Both the position numbers and the translations under genes were made by a program. Below are positions 26,366-34,966 of a DNA stretch of 64,000 nucleotides, one piece after another. The DNA comes from JACKAQ01 sp965227145 (GTDB taxonomy: Bacteria > Calditrichota > Calditrichia > RBG-13-44-9 > J075), in the NCBI GenBank assembly GCA_965227145.1, contig OZ245730.1, positions 1,860,001-1,924,000 on the forward strand, in the 5' to 3' direction. Each line of letters begins with the position of its first letter. Within the stretch, counting starts at the first letter, position 1. The notes beneath the pieces were generated by a model. That model ran no database searches. It was not told the origin of the DNA and saw nothing but the letters and a program-made list of their open reading frames with translations.

Positions 26366-26704
26366 ATGAGTAAATTTGATGAAGCAGTAGAACGCTATCA
26401 GGCTGAAATGTCCAAATTGGGAATCAGTTGCGATGTGGATTTGTTGAAAAAAGTAGCTAAAGGCTTAGGACCGTCTATCTACAACGAAGATTCCTCGAAA
26501 GTATCTTGCTCAGACAAAGAAGAACTTGCCCGCGTTAAAAACAATTTTCTGTTGAAAAAACTGGGAATGAAAGACAGCCCGGCATTGGACGCTGCAATTC
26601 AGGGTGTTTGCGAACAACTCGGCAGCGCAAACCGCAACAAATTCCGCGCAATGTTCTATTATCTGTTGGTTAAAAAATTAGGCAAAGAGTCGTTTTACGC
26701 TTAA
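26366..26704 (+). CDS. DUF2853 family protein
   Basis: 112 residues, AAAGGAG before the ATG. The whole chain matches the DUF2853 family as I know it: an N-terminal FDEAVERYQAEMSKLG, the central KGLGPSIYNEDSSKVS, and the C-terminal NRNKFRAMFYYLLVKKLG. It is a small, mostly helical, soluble cytoplasmic protein found widely in Bacteroidota and Proteobacteria. No biochemical role is known to me. A single-gene unit: a repeat lies upstream and a bidirectional terminator downstream. Confidence 0.88.
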   Translation: MSKFDEAVERYQAEMSKLGISCDVDLLKKVAKGLGPSIYNEDSSKVSCSDKEELARVKNNFLLKKLGMKDSPALDAAIQGVCEQLGSANRNKFRAMFYYLLVKKLGKESFYA

Positions 26705-26728
26705 TTGTTCAACACAATTTTTTCAATA

Positions 26729-26768
26729 AAAAAGGTTTGATGATTTCATTTTCATCAAACCTTTTTTT
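26729..26768. terminator. Bidirectional terminator between DUF2853 gene and zwf
   Basis: AAAGGTTTGATGA (26731-26743) pairs with TCATCAAACCTTT (26752-26764), with an A-run before and T-run after. It can serve the two convergent genes. Confidence 0.9.
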
Positions 26769-26793
26769 GTTTAAACTGAATGTAATCAATTGC

Positions 26794-28323
26794 TTACAGC
26801 TCGCAGTATTCGCCGTCGTCAGCCAAATTCCGACAGGGGTAGCGCCAATCATCATTGGGATCGCCGAATAGATTGCGTGCCTCCAGCGGACCCCAGGTTC
26901 CGGCAGGATAGCCATAAACCGGGATGTCCGGATTATTTTCCCACGCTTTCAGAATCGGATCGACAAATTTCCAGCATGCTTCCACAGCGTCGCTGCGCGC
27001 GAACAGCGTCGCATCGCCGAGCATGCAATCCAGCAACAGCCGTTCGTAAGCCTGCGGAACGTAAGCATCCGCGATATCTTTATAATGAAAATCCATATTT
27101 ACCGTTTTTACATCGAAGCCACTGCCGGGTAATTTCATGTTAAATTTTAACAAAATACCTTCGTCCGGCTGAATTCGGATGATCAGTTTATTGCATTCGC
27201 TGTAAGCGGTGTTGGATTGGGAAAACAGTTTGTGTGGCATCTTTTTAAAATGGATCACCACTTCGGTAACGCGTGTGGGTAAGCGTTTGCCGGTTCGGAC
27301 ATAAAACGGCACGCCGGCCCAACGCCAGTTGTCCACAAAAAATTTCATGCCGACATATGTCGGTGTCCGGGAATTTTCCGGAACGCCTTTTTCCTGCCGA
27401 TAGCCAAGTTGTTTTTCGCCGCGCACCGTGGCGTTCACATATTGTCCGCGAACAACAAATTTTAGCACATCTGCCTCGCTGATCGGGCGCAATGATTGAA
27501 ATACTTTGATCGTTTCGTTGCGAACGGCTTCGTCGTTGAATCGCGCCGGCGGTTCCATCGCAACCATTCCCACAACTTGCAGCAAATGGTTCTGGAACAT
27601 ATCGCGCAGCGCGCCGGAGCCGTCGTAATAGCCGCCACGGCTACCCACACCGATATCTTCCGCAGAAGTAATCTCGATATGATCCACATAATTATTATTC
27701 CACAGCGGTTCGAAAATGCCGTTGGCAAAGCGGAAAACCAGCAGATTTTGCACGGTTTCTTTTCCGAGATAATGATCGATCCGGTAAATCTGGCTTTCAT
27801 TAAAATGAGTGTGCAAGCTGTTGTTCAACTCCCGGGCAGTTTGGAGATCGTAGCCAAAAGGTTTTTCGACGATGAGCCGCCGCCAGCCGCTATCTTCTTC
27901 GCTCAATCCCATTTGCGCCAATCCTTTGGAAATATCGCCAAATAGAAATGGGGGAACGGAGAGGTAAAAAAGATAATTTCCGCAACATTCGAATTCGTCA
28001 TCCACTGCCAACAATTTTTTATGCAGTTGATTGTAAGCGTTGTAATCTTTGAAATCCAGCGAGGTGTAATACAATCGATCCAAAAATTCTTGCGTTTTTT
28101 GGTCGCTGGTTTCGGGATCGCGGGCAAATGTGTTGGCGCCTTCGAGCATTTTGGCGCGGAATTCCTCATCGGTCATTTCTGCGCGACTGGTGCCCAAAAT
28201 GGCAAATTTTTCCGGCAGCAACCCGCGTTCAAATAAATTGAATAACCCCGGAATGAGCTTTCGGTAGGTCAGATCGCCGGATGCACCAAAAATAACCATG
28301 ATACAGTTTTGAGGTTTTTCCAT
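26794..28323 (-). CDS. zwf: Glucose-6-phosphate 1-dehydrogenase
   Basis: 509 residues, the normal length. Oxidises glucose 6-phosphate to 6-phosphogluconolactone with NADP or NAD, the first step of the oxidative pentose phosphate pathway. The dinucleotide site is IFGASGDLTYRKL near residue 11, and the substrate/catalytic signature RIDHYLGKETVQNL holds the catalytic His region. AAGGAAAA precedes the ATG. It lies 20 bases after gnd on the same strand, so the two oxidative-branch dehydrogenases form an operon. 6-phosphogluconolactonase (pgl) is not adjacent; it must lie elsewhere or the lactone is hydrolysed spontaneously. Confidence 0.96.
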   Translation of the reverse strand: MEKPQNCIMVIFGASGDLTYRKLIPGLFNLFERGLLPEKFAILGTSRAEMTDEEFRAKMLEGANTFARDPETSDQKTQEFLDRLYYTSLDFKDYNAYNQLHKKLLAVDDEFECCGNYLFYLSVPPFLFGDISKGLAQMGLSEEDSGWRRLIVEKPFGYDLQTARELNNSLHTHFNESQIYRIDHYLGKETVQNLLVFRFANGIFEPLWNNNYVDHIEITSAEDIGVGSRGGYYDGSGALRDMFQNHLLQVVGMVAMEPPARFNDEAVRNETIKVFQSLRPISEADVLKFVVRGQYVNATVRGEKQLGYRQEKGVPENSRTPTYVGMKFFVDNWRWAGVPFYVRTGKRLPTRVTEVVIHFKKMPHKLFSQSNTAYSECNKLIIRIQPDEGILLKFNMKLPGSGFDVKTVNMDFHYKDIADAYVPQAYERLLLDCMLGDATLFARSDAVEACWKFVDPILKAWENNPDIPVYGYPAGTWGPLEARNLFGDPNDDWRYPCRNLADDGEYCEL

Positions 28324-28343
28324 AATTTTTCCTTTTTTCCGGG

Positions 28344-29240
28344 TTATTTGCGTTTGACGGCATGTCCGCCAAACTGGTTGCGCAATGCCGCCAGCACTTT
28401 GTTGCCGAACGATTCTTCCTGACGGGAGCGGAATCGGGCAAATAGCGAATGGGTAATTACCGGTGCAGGCACGTCAAAATCGATGGCAGCCTGCACAGTC
28501 CAGCGACCTTCGCCGCTATCCGGCACAAAATCTTTGATGCTCTCCAGTTTCGGATCGTCGGCAAACGCGCGTTCCGCCAATTCCAGCAACCACGAGCGCA
28601 CCACGCTGCCATATTGCCAAACGTTGGAAATGGCCCGCAAATCCAGGTCATACGGCGATTTCTCCATAATTTCAAAGCCTTCGGCGTATGCCTGCATCAT
28701 GCCGTATTCGATGCCGTTGTGCACCATTTTCACGAAATGCCCGGAACCGCTCGGACCGCAATGAAGGTAGCCGTTTTCCGGTGCCAAGGTTTTCAACGCC
28801 GGTTCGATGTGCTGGCAAGCTTCTTTTTCGCCGCCATACATCAGGCAATAGCCGTTTGCGAGTCCCCAAACGCCGCCGCTGGTGCCGCAATCGATATATT
28901 TGATACCCTTTTCATTCAAATTTTCAGCCCGTTTGCGGGTGTCGTGCCAGTTGGAATTGCCGCCATCCACAATAATATCGCCGGTCGAAAGGTAAGGCAA
29001 CAAGCTCTGAATAACCCTGTCAACAATCTCGCCCGCGGGAACCATCATCCAAACCACTTTTCGTTCAGGAAGTTTACCGGTGAGATCCTGCATGTCTTTT
29101 GCCGCGATCGCGCCATTGGTTACGGCTTCTTTTACTGCATCTGTATTCAAGTCGAAAACGACAACTTCGTGACCATCGCGTATCAGTCGGGTAGTCATAT
29201 TTCCACCCATTTTGCCCAAACCGATCATGGCTATTTTCAT
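28344..29240 (-). CDS. gnd: 6-phosphogluconate dehydrogenase, decarboxylating, short type
   Basis: 298 residues from ATG 29238-29240, which has AAAGGAG upstream; the frame continues upstream without support. N-terminal MKIAMIGLGKMGGNM is the Rossmann fingerprint, and DGGNSNWHDTRKRA and CGTSGGVWGLANGYCLM are the substrate-binding signatures of the GntZ/YqeC-like short family (about 300 residues, against 470 for the E. coli type). It forms ribulose 5-phosphate and CO2. The short type is usually NAD-preferring, which is an inference here. First gene of a gnd-zwf operon. Confidence 0.93.
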   Translation of the reverse strand: MKIAMIGLGKMGGNMTTRLIRDGHEVVVFDLNTDAVKEAVTNGAIAAKDMQDLTGKLPERKVVWMMVPAGEIVDRVIQSLLPYLSTGDIIVDGGNSNWHDTRKRAENLNEKGIKYIDCGTSGGVWGLANGYCLMYGGEKEACQHIEPALKTLAPENGYLHCGPSGSGHFVKMVHNGIEYGMMQAYAEGFEIMEKSPYDLDLRAISNVWQYGSVVRSWLLELAERAFADDPKLESIKDFVPDSGEGRWTVQAAIDFDVPAPVITHSLFARFRSRQEESFGNKVLAALRNQFGGHAVKRK

Positions 29241-29610
29241 TTTGGCTCCTTTGTTATGTTGTGTTGAGTTTTCAGTTAATAGCATAATGAATCTTTGCTG
29301 CGCGCGCAAACGCAGAAAAAATTGTTACAGTTTTGTGATAAAATGGCGGAAACAGCAGTGGTCATTCTGTGGAATCCCGGCTTTAACGCACATCCAATCT
29401 CTCAAATTATATCAGTTCCCAATATTTCCTGATTTGCTGCAATTGCTGTCGGAGGCAAAAAAATGCGGTTTTGAATAATGCAAAATAATAGGGTAATGGC
29501 TCAGTAACGGACACGAAACCGGAGTATTGTAACGAGAACACCTATTTTAGAGAGAACTCGTTGCGAAGCACCGGCAAAGCCATGCTAATTTTTTTAATTT
29601 TTCGGCGTGA
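29241..29610. other. Intergenic region upstream of gnd
   Basis: 370 bases between the stop of the aldehyde dehydrogenase gene and the start of gnd, both minus strand. It should contain the gnd-zwf promoter and the end of the kynurenine transcript. No gene, tRNA or clear terminator hairpin was recognised; an 88-codon plus-strand frame that overlaps gnd antisense has no ribosome site. Confidence 0.4.
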
Positions 29611-31053
29611 TTATATTTTGATGCAAATATTTTTAGGCTCAGTAAAAAAGCGCAGCGCCTCAACACCGCCCTCGCGACCCATCCCGGATTGTTTCATGCC
29701 GCCGAAAGGTGTGCGCAAATCGCGCAGCATCCAGCAATTTACCCAAACAATACCGTAGTTTAGCTGACTTGACAATCGGTGGGCACGGGTTAAATCTTCT
29801 GTCCAAATGGTTGCGGCAAGCCCGTATGGCGTGCTGTTCGCGAGTTGGAGCGCTTCAATTTCATCGTCAAACGGTGCGATGGTCACCACCGGACCAAAAA
29901 TTTCTTCCTGATTGACGCGGCAATCGGACGACAATCCTTCGATGATCGTCGGTTCAAAAAACCAGCCGTTGCGGCAACGTCCGCCTATTTGAACCGCATT
30001 CCCGCCGCATAAAATTTCGCCGCCTTCTTTTTCGGCAAGCTGCACATACGATTTGATTTTCTGCAAATGATCGCCGGAAATAACAGCGCCCTGCAACGTG
30101 CCTTCGGCTAACGGATCGCCGATTTCCAGATCGCGGGCGTATTCCACAAAATCGTTGCGTAACCGTTCGTACAGCGAATGCTCCACATAAATTCGCGATC
30201 CGCACAAACAAATTTGCCCCTGATTGGTGAATGACGACCGCAGCGTTGTGGCGAGCATGTCGTCATAATTGCAATCATCAAAAATGATGACGGGATTTTT
30301 TCCGCCCATTTCCAGCGATAATTTTTTGAACATCTGTGCGGCTGTTTTGGCAATTTCGCGACCGGTTTTGGTCCCGCCGGTAAATGAAATTGCCGAAACA
30401 TCTGGATGTTCGACAATCGATTTTCCGGCGGAATGCCCAAATCCGTGAATAATATTGAGCACACCGGGGGGGAAGTCGATGTCATTGCAAATTTGCGCCA
30501 GCAAAAATGCCGTCATCGGGGTGATTTCGGACGGTTTGGCGATCACGCAATTTCCGGCAGCGAGCGCAGGCGCAATTTTCCAACTGAACAGGTACAGCGG
30601 CAAATTCCACGGCGAAATGCAACCCACAACGCCCAACGGCTGGCGCAAAGTGTAGTTGATGGCGGTGTTTTCCATCATATGCGATTCGCTGGCGAAATGT
30701 AAAATGCCGGAGGCAAAAAATCGAAAATTGCTTGCAGCTCGCGGAATATCGACACTTTGCGAAAGCCACAGCGGTTTTCCGGTGTCGTTGGTTTCTGCAA
30801 GTGCCAGTTCTTCCAGTTGATCTTCTATTCGCTGTGCGATTTGAAAAAGCAGTTTTGCGCGATCCTGCGCAGAAGTATTTTGCCACTCCGGAAAAGCGTT
30901 TTGGGCGGCTTCGACAGCCAGTTGCACATCGCGATGATCCGAATCGGGTAATTTCGCATAAATTTCCCCGGTTGCCGGGTTGGACGTTTCGATATAATTT
31001 CCGGAAACCGGTGCGCAAAACTCGCCGTTGATGTAATTTGCAATTGTTTTCAT
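29611..31053 (-). CDS. Aldehyde dehydrogenase, probably 2-aminomuconate (or 2-hydroxymuconate) semialdehyde dehydrogenase
   Basis: 480 residues from ATG 31051-31053; an earlier ATG at 31089 would overlap the preceding gene and precede the family's usual start (INGEF). NAD-dependent ALDH with the classical motifs: SPWNLPLYLFSWK for the cofactor fold, FTGGTKTGREI, catalytic Glu in LEMGGKNP, catalytic Cys in GQICLCGSR, and the C-terminal PFGGMKQSGMGREGG. The Gln-Ile-Cys-Leu-Cys context is typical of the muconic-semialdehyde branch (ALDH8-like). With a tryptophan 2,3-dioxygenase two genes upstream, the best fit is the kynurenine-pathway step that turns 2-aminomuconate 6-semialdehyde into 2-aminomuconate. 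Substrate assignment is from context. Confidence 0.82.
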   Translation of the reverse strand: MKTIANYINGEFCAPVSGNYIETSNPATGEIYAKLPDSDHRDVQLAVEAAQNAFPEWQNTSAQDRAKLLFQIAQRIEDQLEELALAETNDTGKPLWLSQSVDIPRAASNFRFFASGILHFASESHMMENTAINYTLRQPLGVVGCISPWNLPLYLFSWKIAPALAAGNCVIAKPSEITPMTAFLLAQICNDIDFPPGVLNIIHGFGHSAGKSIVEHPDVSAISFTGGTKTGREIAKTAAQMFKKLSLEMGGKNPVIIFDDCNYDDMLATTLRSSFTNQGQICLCGSRIYVEHSLYERLRNDFVEYARDLEIGDPLAEGTLQGAVISGDHLQKIKSYVQLAEKEGGEILCGGNAVQIGGRCRNGWFFEPTIIEGLSSDCRVNQEEIFGPVVTIAPFDDEIEALQLANSTPYGLAATIWTEDLTRAHRLSSQLNYGIVWVNCWMLRDLRTPFGGMKQSGMGREGGVEALRFFTEPKNICIKI

Positions 31054-31079
31054 CTGTTTTTCAGTAGTTAAAATTTGGG

Positions 31080-31871
31080 TTACAGGCAAGCCGTTCTGCC
31101 GCCATCCACCGGCAGGTTGATGCCATTAATATACGCCGCCGCCGGCGATGCCAGAAATGCCGCAGCATTGGCAACTTCGCGGGCTTCGGCAAAGCGCCGC
31201 GCTGGAATCGATTCGCGCATTTTTGCGGCCATTTCCTCCGGGGATATTCCGGCGGAATTCGCATGTTTATCAATAATATCGAACAGCCGCTGTGTTTCGG
31301 TTGCGCCCGGGAGCACGTTATTTACGGTGATTCCAAATGGCGCCAGTTCACCGGCAAGTGTTTTTGCCCAGCTTGCAACCGCGCCGCGAATGGTGTTGGA
31401 AACGCCCAATCCGGGAATCGGCTGTTTTACCGAAGTCGAAATGATGTTGATAATTCTCCCGTAACCGGCTGTTTTCATTCCGTTTACGAAAGCTGTTGCC
31501 AGAATTTGATTGCAAATTAAATGGCGATTGAACGCAGTTTCAAACGCGCTCGTTTCCGCGTCGATGGCGGTTCCGGCTGGCGGACCACCACTATTATTGA
31601 TCAAAATATGCACCGGTTGGGGATTTGTTGATTGCCAATCACTCAACTGAACCCGGAGTTTTTCCGGCTCGTCAAAATCGCAACTCAAAAAGGTGTGCTG
31701 TTGTTGCCCCGATGATGGCAGCGATTCACAAATGTATTGCAATTTGTCTGCGTTTCGGGCAATCAGCAACAGATGTGCGCCAAGTTCTGCAAACAATTCT
31801 GCAATTGCCAAACCGATACCCTGAGTGCTGCCGCAAACCACTGCGGTTTTTCCGTCCAATCGAATATTCAA
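31080..31871 (-). CDS. SDR-family protein with altered catalytic residues
   Basis: 263 residues. Short-chain dehydrogenase fold: cofactor loop CGSTQGIGLAIAE at residues 13-25, NNSGGPPAG after strand 4, and the C-terminal GINLPVDGGRT. The active site is unusual: after the strand IINIISTSV, the place where Tyr-x3-Lys normally stands reads SNTIR, so Tyr is Ser and Lys is Arg. The cofactor motif TQGIG also deviates from the usual TGxxxGIG. This matches a known subgroup of FabG-like SDRs noted for imperfect motifs. It lies between the dioxygenase (16 bases) and the aldehyde dehydrogenase (26 bases), so it very probably serves tryptophan/kynurenine breakdown, enzymatic or not. Confidence 0.85.
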   Translation of the reverse strand: MNIRLDGKTAVVCGSTQGIGLAIAELFAELGAHLLLIARNADKLQYICESLPSSGQQQHTFLSCDFDEPEKLRVQLSDWQSTNPQPVHILINNSGGPPAGTAIDAETSAFETAFNRHLICNQILATAFVNGMKTAGYGRIINIISTSVKQPIPGLGVSNTIRGAVASWAKTLAGELAPFGITVNNVLPGATETQRLFDIIDKHANSAGISPEEMAAKMRESIPARRFAEAREVANAAAFLASPAAAYINGINLPVDGGRTACL

Positions 31872-31887
31872 AACAGTTAACCTTCTG

Positions 31888-32985
31888 TTATTTCTGGGTT
31901 TGGGTAAAATAAAAACTTAGTTTTTTCTCGATCTGTTTTGGCAAATCGGGAATCGTCGAGCGCGGAATCAGAAATGTCGGAATATTGAATAAATCAGCGA
32001 AAACGCGATGACTCTCCGCCGTATTTTTCAGATAGCTGTAGCCGGCGGAGCCGCCGGTGCCGGTTTTGCGTCCGAGCATTCGCAGCACCATCAGCGCGTG
32101 CCGGTAGCGCCATGTGGATAGCAATTCGTCCACATCCAGTATTTCCGCGAGTAATTTGAACGGGAGGTGCAAAATCGGTTGATCGCGATACAAATTGATA
32201 AACAATCCGGCCAGCATCGCTTTATATGACAGGCGTCGCCGTCCGTTTTGAACCAGTTCATCGTGGCGTTTTTGATTCAAGATGGTTTCAAAATGCAGCT
32301 CTGTCATGTGAATCATTTGTTCGCGATGTTTTATTTCTGTTTCTGTAAGTTGTTGTTTCGAAAGGAGTTTACGTTCGTCCGCTAACATTTTTTCGACAGA
32401 ATTGCTGTAGGCATCCAAAAAGTTGAAACCTTTCAATTCCAGAAAGGGCGTTCGCTCCAGCCAGTTTTCCAGCATATCCAATAGCGATGGGGAATTTTCG
32501 GCTTCGATCAGCGCGTCCCGTTCGGTTTTCTCATATAATTCGTGATAAGCTGTTTGGCTGTAGCGAATCCGCTGATCGGTTTTCAGCCCGAGCCGGATTT
32601 CCAGCATCCGGAATTGGAAACTCTGAAATCCCGAGGCAGGGGAGAGGTAACCGCGAAAATCGAGAAAATCCAGTGCCGTCATCGTTTCCAAAATGCGGAT
32701 TTGGTCGATCAGCACTTTTTCAATTTCGACAATCCGGTGCAGCCGCTGAATGGCAATCCCGATGTTGCGTTCATCCACATATTTTTCGCGAAACATGGTG
32801 ATTACCGATTCCAGCTCATGCAAAATCTGTTTAAACCACAATTCATACGTTTGATGAATAACGATAAACAACATTTCATCGTGAGAGGGCTTCCCGGCTT
32901 GCTCGCTGATTGGCGATTGGCTGTCCAAAATGCGATCCAATTGAAGATAACCGGAATAGTTTACCGGCGTTTTGTTTTTTGCCAT
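31888..32985 (-). CDS. kynA: Tryptophan 2,3-dioxygenase
   Basis: 365 residues from ATG 32983-32985; the longer frame needs a TTG at 33042 and lacks a ribosome site. Heme enzyme that opens the indole ring of L-tryptophan to N-formylkynurenine. Family signatures: HDEMLFIVIHQTYELWFKQ with the substrate-contacting Phe and His, FRGYLSPASGFQSFQFR, and RYRHALMVLRMLGRKTGTGG with the proximal heme His. The length is closer to the animal/Bacteroidota type than to the 280-residue proteobacterial enzyme. First gene of a three-gene operon with the SDR and ALDH. Kynurenine formamidase and the later ring-opening genes are not in the window. Confidence 0.95.
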   Translation of the reverse strand: MAKNKTPVNYSGYLQLDRILDSQSPISEQAGKPSHDEMLFIVIHQTYELWFKQILHELESVITMFREKYVDERNIGIAIQRLHRIVEIEKVLIDQIRILETMTALDFLDFRGYLSPASGFQSFQFRMLEIRLGLKTDQRIRYSQTAYHELYEKTERDALIEAENSPSLLDMLENWLERTPFLELKGFNFLDAYSNSVEKMLADERKLLSKQQLTETEIKHREQMIHMTELHFETILNQKRHDELVQNGRRRLSYKAMLAGLFINLYRDQPILHLPFKLLAEILDVDELLSTWRYRHALMVLRMLGRKTGTGGSAGYSYLKNTAESHRVFADLFNIPTFLIPRSTIPDLPKQIEKKLSFYFTQTQK

Positions 32986-33058
32986 TTCAATTTGACCTGT
33001 GAGATTCGGATTTTTTGAAGATGAGTTTGAGCTATTTTGCAATTGTGATATTAACCAG

Positions 33059-33113
33059 TCATTCCTGCGAAGGCAGGAATCTCCAGGCTTTCAACAATAA
33101 TTTAGCTACGCAA
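33059..33113 (+). repeat. Palindromic intergenic repeat, copy 3
   Basis: Same 8-bp stem and GAAG loop as at 26142, followed by matching flank (CCAGG-TTTCAACAAT ... TAGCTACGCAAA). It lies in the 171-base gap between the receiver gene and kynA, inside the likely kynA leader or promoter region. Confidence 0.75.
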
Positions 33114-33156
33114 ATACAATAATAACAGAGTGTTAAAAGAAAAAAATGCAACCGGA

Positions 33157-33525
33157 TTATTGATCGATAAATTCTTTGATCATTTCCTGAAAATCTTTTA
33201 TCATAAAAGGTTTTGGCATAAACCGAACGGAATTTTCTTTCAGAAAATCTTCGAAATAATCTTGCGGTTCGTAACCGGACATAAAAATAATCCGTTTTTC
33301 CAGATGCGGGTATTTTGGGATTATTTTTTTGTAAAGATCGATTCCGTTGATGTCCGGCAATGATAAATCCATAATAACCAAGTGGATAGCGTGTGTTGCC
33401 AATGCTTGCTCCGCTGCTTCGCCGGAACCTGCCAAAACCGCTTCCTGATCCAAAAGCTCTACAACATCGCGAAGCAGTTCCGCAATATAATCCTGATCTT
33501 CGATAATTAAAATTTTACCTTCCAC
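33157..33525 (-). CDS. Single-domain response regulator (CheY-like)
   Basis: 122 residues with a GTG start at 33523-33525, four bases after the gatB stop. A complete receiver domain and nothing else: acidic pair at Glu9/Asp10 (LIIEDQ), phospho-acceptor Asp53 in VIMDLSLPD, Ser in FMSGYE, Lys in FMPKPF. There is no output domain, so it passes signal by protein contact, as CheY or Spo0F do. It is the last gene after gatA-gatB on the same strand, which has no obvious functional link. No cognate kinase is adjacent; the PAS kinase at 48822 is 15 kb away. Confidence 0.88.
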   Translation of the reverse strand: MEGKILIIEDQDYIAELLRDVVELLDQEAVLAGSGEAAEQALATHAIHLVIMDLSLPDINGIDLYKKIIPKYPHLEKRIIFMSGYEPQDYFEDFLKENSVRFMPKPFMIKDFQEMIKEFIDQ

Positions 33526-33529
33526 ACGC

Positions 33530-34966
33530 CTATCCGTTCAATTTCTCTTTTAATAATTGATTTACAACTGCGGGATTCGCTTTTCCGCGGGTTTCTTTCA
33601 TCACCAGCCCGACAAAAAAACCGATCACCTTATCTTTACCGCCTCTGTATTCTTCGACCTGTTTGGGATTCTTTTCAATAATTTCATCGATAATCGGCTC
33701 AATTTTGCTGGAATCTGAAATTTGGGAGAGCCCTTTTTCTTCGATAATTGCCGGTGCGGTTTTGCCCGATTCGAGCATAAATTCATACACCGTTTTGGCA
33801 ATTTTTAACGATATCGAATCATTTTGAATCAAATTGAGTAATTCCGCAATGTTTTTTGCCGGAATAGGGTAATTTTCGATCGAAATTTTCTGCTCATTCA
33901 ACACCCGGATAATTTCAGTCATCACCCAATTGCTGGCGAGTTTGTAATCCGGGCAATCTGCAACAATTGCTTCGTAAAAATCTGCCAGCGATTTACTGTC
34001 GGCGATCAGTGCAGCGTCGTATTCCGGCAATCCGTATTCGTTCACAAAGCGTTGTTTTTTTGCGTTTGGCAATTCCGGTAATCCGGATTTGATGTCCGCA
34101 ATCCATTCCTCGGAAACAATTAGCGGCGTCAAATCGGGATCGGGGAAGTAGCGGTAATCGTGCGCTTCTTCTTTGCTGCGCATCGACCGGGCGACGTTGG
34201 CGTTGGCATCCCACAACAGTGTTTCCTGCACAATGGTGCCGCCACTTTCGACGATTTGGATTTGCCGGTTGATTTCGTAAATCAGCGCCCGTTCCACATT
34301 TCGGAAGGAATTCATGTTCTTGACTTCGGTTTTCACACCGAGATTTTTGTCACCTTTTGGGCGAATAGAAACGTTGGCATCGCAGCGGAGGCTGCCTTCT
34401 TCCATATTTCCGTCGCAGATTTCGAGATAGGTTACCAATTGTTTGATGGCCGTGAGATAGGCATACGCTTCTTCCGGCGATTGAATATCCGGTTCGGTGA
34501 CGATTTCGATGAGCGGAACGCCGCTGCGGTTCAGGTCCACCAGCGTGTCGTGTCCGGCAAGCGCCGGATCGTGGATGGATTTGCCGGCATCTTCTTCAAG
34601 ATGAATCCGGTTGAGGCGAATATTTTTTTTCACGCCATCCACTTCGATAGGCACAAAACCCGCGCTGCAAATCGGGAATTCATATTGCGAAATCTGGTAG
34701 CCTTTTGGCAAATCCGGATAAAAATAATGTTTCCGGGCAAATTGGCTATATTTCGCAATAGTGCAATTTGTGGCTAATCCCATGCGAATGGCAAACTCAA
34801 CCGCTCGGCGATTGAGCACCGGCAGCACACCGGGAAGCCCCAAAATTACGGGATCGGTTTTGCTGTTCGCTTCGCCGCCAAACGTTGCGCTGGATGCGCT
34901 GAAAATTTTGGATTCTGTCAGCAATTGAGCGTGAACTTCCAATCCAATCACGGCTTCAAATGTCAT
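33530..34966 (-). CDS. gatB: Aspartyl/glutamyl-tRNA amidotransferase subunit B
   Basis: 478 residues. ATG at 34964-34966 with GGAGGAG upstream; its first bases overlap the end of gatA. N-terminal FEAVIGLEVHAQL, then kinase-fold signatures RKHYFYPDLPKGYQISQYE, LNRIHLEEDAGKSIH and DLNRSGVPLIEIVTEPD, and the SLRCDANVSIRPKG segment. The helical and tail (YqeY-like) domains end with NPAVVNQLLKEKL, which binds tRNA. The subunit phosphorylates misacylated Glu-tRNA(Gln) or Asp-tRNA(Asn) and accepts ammonia from GatA. A GlnRS gene in the same window suggests the Asp-tRNA(Asn) role. Confidence 0.96.
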   Translation of the reverse strand: MTFEAVIGLEVHAQLLTESKIFSASSATFGGEANSKTDPVILGLPGVLPVLNRRAVEFAIRMGLATNCTIAKYSQFARKHYFYPDLPKGYQISQYEFPICSAGFVPIEVDGVKKNIRLNRIHLEEDAGKSIHDPALAGHDTLVDLNRSGVPLIEIVTEPDIQSPEEAYAYLTAIKQLVTYLEICDGNMEEGSLRCDANVSIRPKGDKNLGVKTEVKNMNSFRNVERALIYEINRQIQIVESGGTIVQETLLWDANANVARSMRSKEEAHDYRYFPDPDLTPLIVSEEWIADIKSGLPELPNAKKQRFVNEYGLPEYDAALIADSKSLADFYEAIVADCPDYKLASNWVMTEIIRVLNEQKISIENYPIPAKNIAELLNLIQNDSISLKIAKTVYEFMLESGKTAPAIIEEKGLSQISDSSKIEPIIDEIIEKNPKQVEEYRGGKDKVIGFFVGLVMKETRGKANPAVVNQLLKEKLNG

